DNA of 64,000 nucleotides from Tanytarsus gracilentus (taxonomy: Eukaryota; Arthropoda; Insecta; Diptera; Chironomidae), in assembly GCA_038502055.1 (NCBI GenBank), contig JAXRKN010000035.1, positions 872,501-936,500 on the forward strand. The letters run 5' to 3'. The translations under genes were made by a program, and so were the position numbers. The first letter of the stretch is position 1; each line of letters starts with the position of its first letter. The notes under the pieces were generated by a model, which did not search any database, was not told the DNA's origin, and saw only the letters and a program-made list of their open reading frames with translations. Shown in pieces: positions 9,901 through 20,195 of this stretch.

Positions 9901-11791
9901 AAACAAATCGAAATTTATAAAAAAATCAACGAAACTCACGTGAAGAGATTGATGGATGAGGAGAAGAAAGTCGACAAATGTTCGACGGAAATTAAAAGTT
10001 ACAAGTCGGAAAGTTTTTCCTCAAGCGAAACAATTCGAAAATTGTCGTTGGAAGTTAGTGAAAGTTTGAAACAAATTGAAATCAGCAGGTCGATGAACAA
10101 AACTTACTTCGAGAAAATTAACGAGTTGATTTATGAAAATCAAGAACTTCAAAGTCAAATTTCGTCTTGTCAGACTTCTAACTTAACTTGTGTGAATAAT
10201 TATAAGAGTTATGAGTCACAAATTGAAGTTTACACGAATCAAATTCAAGCCTGCAGAAATTCGAACACTTCGTGCACTAACAATGTCAATTCACTGTCTT
10301 ACAACAACCAACAATGCCACAAAAATCTTCAAGTTTATCAAAACTCAGTTTTAAGCTTCAAAAATGAAGTTCGAGCACTTGAAAACGAAAATAGAAATTG
10401 CAACACAAAAATCAACCAGTGCGATCGCAATTTAAAGACATTCCAGCATGGAAGTGGATTTTGTTTAAGTGCGAGATTCCCGAGACACAGTTCGAATGAA
10501 GCAGCGACATGTAATAAAGTCATTGACTTTTTGAACACGACAATTGTTGAGAATAAAATATGGCAGGATAAAATGATTAAAAATTTAGAGGATGAAAAAA
10601 ATATTTTGGAACTTGAACTCGAGGAATTGAGAGCTAAAAAAGTTGATTGTCAAAAGTCATCAAAGTTAGTTGAAGTTTTTGATGAAGAGAGAAGAGAAGG
10701 TGAGATTTTAAATTTTAATTAATTAAAAAAACATTTTAAAATGCGCTTTATATCTGGTGGCTACTTTTTAGATATTAATCAATCAGGAATTAATCTTTAA
10801 AAAAATAATAATTTTCCGTCTTGGTTTTGGTAACTTAAGTGGCTACCTCTTGGCTAAAACACAATCAATCAATTAAAAAATTACAATTTTATAATTTTAA
10901 TTAAAAGCTCTAATTTCAGTTCCAAATTCATCCCTCAAACTGATCGACCAAAATAATTGTACCCTAACTGAAGCTTTTTGGAACCAAAAATACAAAGAAA
11001 TCAATTCATCGCTCGAAAGATGTCAACGGTCACTGAAACATTATCAATCGTTCACTCTTGAATGTAAATTTTCCATCCACAATTCAGTATATGAATGTCT
11101 TGCGGCTAAAGTCGTTGCCAACGCGAGATACATGGAGATTTCAGGTGTGCGAGGCGAACACGTGATTGGCAAAAATAATCAAAATGTTGAAAGTCTCAAA
11201 ATTGTTAATTCAGTTTTTACTTATTTTACGAATAACGTTTTTAAGCATTTTGTGAATCTGAAATCATTGGAGATTTTTAACTCTTCGCTCTCTGATTTAA
11301 TTAATCCCAAAATTGACTCGAAAATTCTCACAAAACTTCAAGTTGAGTTTAATAATATTAAGAAAATTTATAAGAAAACTTTCGATAATGTAAAAGAACT
11401 TCGAGAATTAATTTTGATTTCAAACGGAATTGAAGAAATCGAAAATGGAGCTTTCAGTGAGCTTTCAAAGCTTCAAAAGCTCGATTTGAGCAAGAATCAA
11501 ATTTCTTCGTTATCTGGCGGAACTTTTAATGGTCTCAAAGAATTGAGATTTGTTTCAGTTGCCGAAAATAATCTCAAAGCACTTCCCGAGTTTTTACTAA
11601 AGTATTTACCGAATTTACAAATCGTGAAATTCAATGAAAATCCAATTAAAATTATTGAGTTAAACTTTCTAAATTTCTCGAACAGTGGAAGAAAATATTT
11701 CGAGCTTGATTTTACAAAAACTTGCGCTGACATCACGACTGAAAAAATTGACGAACTCAAGATGGAGATCGAAAAGAAATGCAGAGGTTGA
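6972..11791 (+). CDS. secreted LRR-coiled coil-LRR protein (1416 aa)
   Basis: Four coding exons: 6972-6976, 7132-7916, 8111-10699 and 10920-11791. Borders are GT-AG and phases join to 1416 residues. The first coding exon is only ATGAG; the signal peptide (MRFPQLFTLIFLSL) continues after the intron. Residues about 30-60 form a two-Cys head (C-x-F...Y-T-C, then IIGNH), followed by leucine-rich repeats of the type LKEIYLDHNKIEELPDNFF to about residue 255. The single large exon 3 (residues 264-1126) codes a long coiled coil with regularly spaced Cys and many N-x-S/T glycosylation sites. Exon 4 codes a second head (C-x-F...Y-E-C) and a second LRR block. The architecture resembles mosquito LRIM/APL1 proteins, which act in haemolymph, but a second LRR module behind the coiled coil is not part of that design. 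The function is unknown; an extracellular scaffold or recognition role is inferred. Confidence 0.85.
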
Positions 11792-12041
11792 TTTTAAGTG
11801 AATTTATTTAGGTGTTAATTAAATTTATACGGAATTTTTTAGTGAAAAATTAATAAAAAAATTTTAAAATAAAATTAAAACAGAAATTACTAAAAAAATT
11901 CAATTAAAAAATTAAATAAAATTAACAAAAAAATACTAATTAAAAAATCAATCAATTAACTTTTAATTAATTTAAAAAAGATTTAAAAAAATTAACAAAA
12001 AATATTAATTAGAAATTTAATAAAAATCAATTAAATTTCAA

Positions 12042-12662
12042 TCAATTACTATTTTCCCTCAAACTTTTAGCAATTTCATTTTTCATCGCATTAATTTCAC
12101 TTTTAATCATTTCCTCAAATTTCTTTGTCAAATCATTCACCAAGTTGTCCTCAAAACTAATTAACTTTCTGTTAATTTTTCGAATCTCGCTCGCAAGTCG
12201 ATTTTCCATTTTTTCCATACTATCAGTGACATTCTTAACGCTGCACATCGCATGACAAATGTCACTGTTGGTTAAAATTCGTCGGACAGTCACTAAATCT
12301 TCTTGTGAATTGTTTTCAGTTTGACTTCGACCGTATTGAGAATTTCGAATCATGTTTGCGAACTGATCGGGAGTTGAGTTGGCATTGAGAAGGCTCGCGG
12401 GTATTCTTCTGGTGTTCGACGATGAAACCGACTGTGATGTGATGAATTGGAGGTTGATGAAAAAAATTAAGCAAGATTTGAGCCTAAAATAAAGAAAATT
12501 TTATGGATTATTTTTTATTTTGATTTTAGTTCTAAAAATTTTTATTTAAAAGAAAATCCTAAAAAATTAAATTGAAAAAAAATCCTAAAAAATTTTAATT
12601 GAAAAAAATCCTAAAAAAATTTTAATTTTAAAAAAAATTAGAAAAAATTCTTCTCACCTCAT
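12042..12662 (-). CDS. small secreted coiled-coil protein (148 aa)
   Basis: Two coding exons on the minus strand: 12662-12658 (ATGAG) and 12483-12042. The signal peptide reads MRLKSCLIFFINLQFITSQS. Residues about 60-80 include a C-x-x-x-C pair (CHAMC), and the C-terminal 70 residues are heptad-like (MEKMENRLASEIRKINRKL and following), so they should form a coiled coil. It has the same 5-base start exon as the LRR genes on either side and lies tail to tail with the large LRR protein. It might be a stripped-down family member that kept only the signal and the coil, or an oligomerisation partner; neither is proven. No named family is recognised. Confidence 0.75.
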
Positions 12663-13793
12663 CTCAAATAAATTTTTCACATCAGTCTCCGACAAAAGCT
12701 AAAAATATTCTGAGAAAAAAATGCAAAAGTTAGCACTCAAAAGTTGATTTAAATTACTTTCATGTCTGATTGCTGATGAATGAGCGCATTTTCGATGTCA
12801 ATGACTTTGAAATATGAAATTTTTAGGTCAAGAAGAATTTTAAAAATTTTTAAATTTTTGAAAATTTGAATTTTAAATTTAATAAATTTATTTAAAGCTT
12901 TTTTTATGATTTAAAATTTTAATTATAATTAAATTAAAAAAAAATAATTTTTACTAAAATATTTCTTTATTAACGGAAACTTTCAAAATTTTAAGCGCTT
13001 TTCGCGTTCAACAGATAAAAGTGTTGACTCTAAAAAGTCAAAACTTAAAATCAATAATTTTACTCATGTAATTTCGCCAAATTTAATTATACTAACTGAA
13101 ATAATTTTATAATTTTTTGTAATTTCCCATCTTTGATTAGAATTTTTAAAAAAAAATTTTTTAATAAATTTAAAAAATTAAAATTTCTAATTTATTTAAA
13201 AATAGCCGAAAAATTTATTTTCAAGGTAAAACATTCAAAAATCACACAAACACCAAAAAACTTTCAATTCTTATAAGAAAACGAATCTCATTTTTTCCAC
13301 TCTTCAGCACCTGATTTTAAATCATTCAGGTGCAACAACAGCTGATTGACCTTCAAATCAGGTTTTTGACTAAAATAAATAAATATTTTAAATTTTCATA
13401 TTTTAAAATATTTTTTATTATATTTTTAGATTCAGAATGATTTAGACACATGTCGAATGGTTAGCACATAAACCAACATCTGGTGCTGTCACAAATTCCT
13501 AGTCAATGGACTTTGAATCTCAAATTTTAAACACATAAAAATTATTTCCTAACAACAACAAAAAATCCAGCTATTGGAGGAATTTAATCGCTTCCTCACG
13601 AATATTTTAAAAGGTATAAAAAATAATTTTTTCTTCTTCATCAATTGTTGTACAAAAAAAACATTCGTTACGTACGTTTTGTGAATCATTTAAAAAATTC
13701 CTTCATTGGATTGTGAAATTCGAAGCGAAAAGTTATCGAAAATTTTTCTTACCAATATTAAAATTAATTAAAGAGTTTTAAAGCTTAAAAATT
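12663..13793. other. intergenic DNA, partial MITE
   Basis: AT-rich spacer between divergently transcribed genes. Near 13120-13140 there is a degenerate copy of the inverted-repeat end seen at 31.4, 48.7 and 53.0 kb (GTAATTTCCCATCTTTGAT), with no clear left arm. No coding signal was found. Confidence 0.45.
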
Positions 13794-16700
13794 ATGTTTG
13801 GAAGAAGAGAAGAATCGCAAACTCTAAGTCTGCCATCGATTTACGGTTGTGCAGTTAAAAGAGCAAAATTTGATGAAAAATCATGTGAAAAAATTTGTGA
13901 ATGCGAATGGTAAATTTAAAAAATCAATTTAAGTTTTATTTTTAATTAATTTAAGTTGATAAAAAAAATTCTTAATATTTTTAGTTCCAACGATTTGCAC
14001 TTAAAAGTACAGTACGACTTTGATGATAAAACTGCGAAACTTTATTTCAACCATGGAGATGAAATTGACTTCGAAATTCAATCACTGAATGTCACTTACA
14101 ACTTTACAAACTCCATCGTCAACGTCGACTGCATCGAGGACTCGAAAATCTATCAAATTACAACCAAAAACATTAAACGACATGTTTTTTATCATCAATT
14201 TTCGGCAGCTCTCGTTCTCGATCTAAAAACCTGCTCGACAAAGTTGAAATTTAATTTTGACATTCCATTTTTTCAAAATGTGACGCAAATTAAATTTAAA
14301 AAAATTGATCAGCGTGCAATAAGTGAAGAAATTGAAAATTTATTTCTTCACGGCTTTGAAGAAAATGAAAAATTGAGTTTGAGTGAGAGAAATTTGCTGC
14401 AAAAAATTAGGTGAGTTTTGAAATTAGATGAAAAATTATGAAATATTTAAATTTTTAATTTATTTTTTTTAATCCAAGGGTTGAGAAATCTTAAATTTTA
14501 TAAATTTGTTTTTAAAAATTTGAAAAGCTTTTTAAAAACCGTTTAAAAAATTTAAAAAAATTAAAAAATCTTTTTTAAAAATTAAAAAAAAATTAAAATT
14601 TTAAAATTTTAATTTTCAGCCATTGCAAAAATTCATTAAAAAAATTTTGAATTTTTTTAAAAACCATGAAAAATATTTTTAAAATTAAAAAATCAATTAA
14701 TTTTTTCAGCGTCAAGCAATTAAAGCGGGATGAAATCATGCGACATGCCTTGGACATTGAAAATTTGACATCGCAACAGGAATTGCTGCCGTTCATGATG
14801 AAAAACATTAAATTAAACTTCATCGGCTCCAATGATCGCTTTTTTCTTTACCGCTTTAGAGTTGAAGACAAACTTCTTCCACCAAACGCTCAAGAAAATT
14901 CTTTAAAATTATTTTCGATGACAAACGACAAAGAAAAAGATGAAAGTAAAAAGGAAAAAGGTTCAAAGGCTTTTATTAAAAAGATTATAAAAGAAAAAAA
15001 TGGATATTCAACAATTGAAATCGATCAATTTCAAAATAAGAACACGAACAATTTGGACGTTAAGGAAAGTTATGAAGTTCGTTTTATTCCCAATGACGTC
15101 ACGCATCAAGCATGTCAAAAAGCAATTACCTCAATTGGCGAAAAGAATTTAGAAGAATTTTTTAAAAATTTCGAATCAATTCCTTCGAGTTGCGACAGTG
15201 AAGACGAAAAAGTTTTTGACACGTCAGATTTTGTGTGGTTTAATAAAAACATCGCCACAAATCAGGAACAAAAATTGGCAATCAATAAAATTGTCAACTG
15301 CACTGCGTTTCCATTTCCTTACTGCATTTTTGGTCCGCCAGGTGAGTGTTATTTATTTTTAAAATAAGTAATTAAAAAAAATTATTTTTAAAATAATTAA
15401 ATTGAAAAAAATAAATCAAGGAGGATTTCTCTGGTAATTTAATTAAAAATTATAAATATAATAGTTCAAATATTTCAAATGAATTTTTTTAGGGTAGTTA
15501 ATTATTATTTCGTAATTATTATTACTTCACAATTTTAAATTTCCTGAGTATTTTCCCCCTTTGCTTAAAAATTTAACACACAAAATTTATAATTTTAGGA
15601 ACCGGCAAAACCAGCTGCGTAGTCGAGTGCGTTCTTCAAATTCTTAAGCTCAAACCGACTTCAAAAGTTTTAATCACAGCTCAATCGAACAGCGCGTGCA
15701 ATGAAATCGGCGACAGACTTCTCAATTTTTTGGAAATTCAAAAAGTTTTTCGTCTTTACTCTTCAAGATTGCGCGGCTCAAATCCCGGTGCAGTCAGCAG
15801 TAAACTTCAAGTTTCATCAAACTTACGTGGAAAATATGACAGCACTTTTCCAACAATGGAAGAACTAAAATTTTTCCCCGTCGTGATTTGCACTTTATCG
15901 ACATCATCGCAACTCGATCGCGCTTCACTTTACAATCATTTTGATTATATTTTCATCGACGAGTGCGCTGCAACGAATGAACCTGAGTCATGCATTCCGA
16001 TTGTTGAGCTTGGATGTGATGAAAATAAAATTCACGCGAAAATTGTTCTCATTGGAGATCACAAGCAATTGCCGCCGGTTATCTCATCGATATACGCTCG
16101 AGATCATCTGGATTTGGGTGTGAGTTTAATGGAGCGAGTTATGACCACTCGACGCTATCAGCCAACTCCAAGTTATGACTCAAATTTCATCGTTCAACTC
16201 CTCGACAATTATCGATCGCATCCATCGATTTTACACTTTTCTAATGTTGAATTTTATGACTCAAAATTGAGAGCAAAGTGCAAGGATGAAAAGGTCGAGA
16301 TCGGAACAAAATGGAACAAATTACCGAACGATAAATTTCCAATTTTATTTCACTGCGACATAAATGCGAGCGCAAAATTGGATAAAAGTTCATTTAATCG
16401 GGATCAAATTAATATTGTGCAAAAATACGTTGACGATTTTCTCACAAAAGGATTTAAGGATTTTAAAATTAAACCCGAGGACATTGGAATTGTGACGCCA
16501 TACAAAGCTCAGTCTGACATGCTGAAGAGAGTTTTACCCGATGATGTTGAGGTTGGAACTTCGGAATATTATCAAGGACGCGAAAAACTCATCATGATTA
16601 TATCGACTGTAAAATCTAAAAGTGGCATTGGATTTGTGAGCGACGAAAGACGTTTAAATGTTTGCTTGACTCGAGCAAAAGCTCTCATGATTGTCGTTGG

Positions 16701-17464
16701 AAATTCCGAAACTTTGAAGGTGAATTAATTTAATTATTTTGATTTAAATTGATTTTCTTATTTATTTTCAGCAAAGCGAACTCTGGCGTCGATTCATTGA
16801 ATATTGCAAGGAAAACAATTCAATTGTTGGTCCTAAAGTGGAAAATAAAAATGGCAGAAAATCATCAGAAAATCGTAAGAAGATAAATGATAAAATCGGA
16901 AACCAATTGGATAAAAATTTTAAGCAGAATGTCGATCAAAAATTCATTCCTAAAAATGCGAGAAAACCAAGAGAAAATCGAGGCAAAATTGGAAATGAAT
17001 TACATGAAAATTTTAAGCCGAATCTCGATCAAAAATTTCCCAACAATCGTTGGAGAAATCCGAAAAATAATTTCGTGAAGAAAATAAATCCTGGAATTGG
17101 AATCCAAAGCGAAGTTAATGAACAAAAAGTTTTGGATCCAAAATTATTAAATCAACGTCGATCTTTTCCACCAAGAGAAAGGTTAGATAAGAAAAATGAA
17201 ACCGGCGGAGGAAGAGTTTTTAAAAATTCATTCACTAATCAGAAATTCCAAAATTGGAATGTCATCAAGCCGACTTCAGTTACTAATAATTCAGCAAAGA
17301 ATGGAAATGAGAATAAAAATCACCAAGTGCCAGGAACTTCAAAGCAAAATCAGAACAAAAAGGTTTTCGAAGGTAGAAAACCCGAGGATTTTTCTCATTT
17401 TAACAATACAGATCCGTTTATTGATCTCCTTCTGAAATTCAATAACATGTTCAAAAAATTTTAA
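13794..17464 (+). CDS. MOV10/Armitage-type SF1 RNA helicase
   Basis: Five coding exons: 13794-13909, 13985-14410, 14710-15341, 15599-16719 and 16772-17464, joining to 995 residues. UPF1-like superfamily 1 motifs are in order: Walker A GPPGTGKT at 389-396 (split by intron 3), Walker B/motif II DECA at about 512, motif III GDHKQLPP at about 543, NYRSHPSIL, YYQGREK at about 715 and NVCLTRAK at about 744. DECA in place of DEAG/DEAA and the long N-terminal beta-rich region point to the MOV10/Armitage branch rather than UPF1. Family members unwind RNA 5'-3' in small-RNA (piRNA or RISC) silencing. Residues 19-39 are Cys-rich. After residue 770 the tail is an Asn/Lys-rich, probably disordered segment containing two copies of a roughly 37-residue unit (IGN-L-NFK-N-DQKF). 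The tail is unusual and fast-evolving. MOV10 versus Armitage orthology is not settled. Confidence 0.87.
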
Positions 17465-18183
17465 AAGATCCAGGAGGGAAACAAAAAAATTTGTCAGGTA
17501 GAAAAATGAACAAAAGCAAGATTTTAAATTTTTAAAAATATTATTTGGGAATAAAAAAATTACGGTTTGTATTTTAATAAAATAAATTGAAGACAAATTT
17601 AAAAATTGAAGATCAAAGCAAATTTCTGAAAAAAAAATTAATAATTTGTTTTTAAATAAAAAGTTTGATATTAATAAATTTTTTAAAATTTAGTTTTTAA
17701 TATTCTTTAATATTTTACAACATTTTATTCTTTAATATTTTAAACACGGGTGGTCAATTTCAGCTAAAAATTGAGCTATTTTGTTTTGTGGGTTATATTT
17801 GAAATCAGGGGGTGGGAAGCTTGCATGGATTTCAGTGTCTGGAATACCTGCAGGGATTTGAGCACCTGTAATCACTTAAAGATTTCAGTGCCTGCAAAAA
17901 CTGCAAGGATTTTAGTACCTGCGAACTTCCCATCCCCTGATTTCAAAATAACCCACAAAACAAAAAACTCAATTTTTAACTCGCATGTTTTAATATTCTC
18001 AATTTTAAGCTTAAATTGATGTCAAAAACTTTTGTAATTACTCAAAAATAAATTTGAGAATTTTTATATAAATTTAAGCATTTTTGTATCAATTTAAGCA
18101 CAAAAAGCTCAAAATTAAAAAATGCATTTTCTTAGTAAAAATTTGTGATTTTTTGTTTTGTGGGAAGTATTTTTAAAATTAAA
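17465..18183. other. spacer between convergent genes, carries a foldback element
   Basis: Holds the 3' ends of the helicase gene and of the LRR gene on the other strand. Its main content is the inverted-repeat element at 17765-17979. No gene was found. Confidence 0.5.
17765..17979. repeat. foldback/MITE-like element, about 50-bp arms
   Basis: The left arm (TTGAG...TTTTGTTTTGTGGG, AAATCAGGGGGTGGGAAG) is matched by its inverse on the right (CTTCCCATCCCCTGATTT, CCCACAAAACAAAAA...CTCAA), with a few mismatches. The core of about 100 bases contains repeated words CCTGCA-GGATTT-AG-ACCTG. The core words recur inside an intron at 46790-46860. The structure is that of a small non-autonomous inverted-repeat transposon. 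Confidence 0.8.
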
Positions 18184-19847
18184 TTAAACTCCATCTTCTG
18201 AACCTTCTACACGGTCTGTTGGAGTTGCTTTTAAAATGTCATCTGTCACAATTTTATTTTCATCATCAATTTTTTCTCCTTCACTTTTAAGAATTTCAAT
18301 TTTTTCCGTCGTTTTCTTTAAATCCTCACTGAGTTCAAAAATTTTGTCTTTTTTCTCATTTAATCGAATTTTAAGATTGGCAATTTCAGAATTTAATTCA
18401 TCTTTAGTGAGTTTAAAATCTTTTTGAATGTTCTCAATTTGAGTCTCAATTTTTTTGTGATTTTCAGATGAAATTTTGAAATTTTCCTCTAAATTTTTAA
18501 CTTCTTGAGTGAGTTTTAAATTTTCAGATTCAATTTTTTTAAATTTCTCATTAAGAACGGAAAATTCTGAATTATTTCCAGTAACTTTAAATTTCGCTTC
18601 AATTTCATTCAAAATTTTCTTTTTAATTTCCTCAAAATTTTCCAAACTTCTTTTTCCCCTCCTCGACGACTCATTCACTTCCTCACTAATCCACTCAAAT
18701 TTTTCCTCACATTTCGGTTTGCAAAATTCTTCCGCGACACTTTGAAGCTCATCCAACTCGTAAACTCGGTCCAATTGTTCCGTGCAAGGATTATCCAAAA
18801 AATTGTGAACTTCGAGTTTGATGAAAACTTTAAAATTTCCATCGCCGATTAATTTTAATTTGTTGCTCGAAATTGATAAAATTTTAAGCTCATAATTATC
18901 GACAAAAATTCGACTCGGCAGCGCTTCAATTTCATTGTGATCAATTTTAATTTCACGAAGTTTAATCAAGTTGTGAAAAATTGTCGCCGGAAGTTTTTTA
19001 ATTCGGTTCATTTCCATGTGAAGAACTTCAAGTTTTTCATTTTCACGAAATAATTTCGCGGGAAGATTTTCGAGCTCGTTGTCGTTTAAAAATAATTCGC
19101 GAAGCTCTTTGAGGTGTTGAAATAGAAGTTCGTTGATTTTTGAAATTTCATTCGCGTCGAGCGTGAGTTTGCGGAGATTTTTAAGATCAGCGAGAGATTT
19201 TTCATGAATTTTTGTGATTTTGTTGCTGTTGAGATTTAAAACGAGAAGATTTGTGAGATTTTTAAAGGAATTTTCGCCAATTTCAATTAAATTTGATTCG
19301 GTAAAGACAAAAAACTCGAGGTGAGGAAGAAAATTTCCAAAATTCAACGGAATTTGAGTTGAGTCTGAATTTGTGATGAAAAAAGCTTTAAAATCGAGCG
19401 ATTTTTCATTTTCAATTATTTCATCCCTGTTCGATGCGCTGAAGTTTGTTGGCACACAAGCGTCAAGATTAAAAGTTGCATTGAAATATTTTTCCTCTTT
19501 AACGCAATCAATTTTTATTGAAAATGTTTTGTGAATTAAAAGTGAGATGATTAAAAAAATTGTCGAGGAATTTTTGATGCTTGAAAAAATTAAAAAAGAT
19601 AAAATTATTTTTGGTAAAAATTAAAAAGTTAATTTTAAATTGTTTAAGTTAAATTAAATTTTAACTTGAACTAAATTAAATTTAATTTAAATTATTTTAA
19701 TTGACAAAATTAATAAAAAAATTTAAATTGAATTAATTTAAATTAAATTCAAGTTTTAAGTTCAAAACTTTAATTTTAAATTTATTTATTTATATAATAA
19801 AATTGAGATTTTCACACGTTTAATTCTTAAAAATTTTCCTACCTCAT
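18184..19847 (-). CDS. secreted LRR-coiled coil protein (466 aa)
   Basis: Two coding exons on the minus strand: 19847-19843 (ATGAG) and 19579-18184. The signal sequence MSIKNSSTIFLIISLLIHKTF precedes a Cys head (DCVKEEKYFNATFNLDAC). LRRs of the form LRELFLNDNELENLPAKLF run from about residue 75 to 270, closed by a Cys cap (NPCTEQL...EEFCKPKCEE). Residues about 305-311 read SRRGKRS, a good furin-type cleavage site, and the last 150 residues are a Glu/Lys-rich coiled coil. The head is more divergent than in the neighbours. It is divergent with the gene at 20196, the two starts being 348 bases apart. An extracellular recognition or scaffold role is inferred from architecture only. Confidence 0.85.
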
Positions 19848-20195
19848 ATTTCGAATTTATTTTTTCTTTCCTTTCTTAAAAATTGTTCATTTCACTTCAA
19901 ACCTCAACAAATCACTGACAGTCAGCTGTGAATTATTCACTCAATACTTAAAAAACTGATTTGCATGAAAGAAAGTTGCAATTTAAGCACATTGTAATGA
20001 AAAAGATCATCCAAAGGGTCAAATTGAATAAAAAACAAAAAATTTAATGAGAACAGATGGAATATTCATTTTAAAAATAAATCAGTCTGGCGATAGAAGT
20101 GAAAAAGTGTGGTTGAACTTTTAATTAAGAATAGAAATTTTAAAGGAAGAGAAAAATTTACAGACGATAAAAAAGCGAAGATAATTGAGTGAAAA
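19848..20195. other. divergent promoter region between two LRR genes
   Basis: A 348-base spacer separating the starts of two head-to-head LRR-coiled coil genes. It must hold both promoters, so the pair may be co-expressed. I could not identify a specific factor site. Confidence 0.4.
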
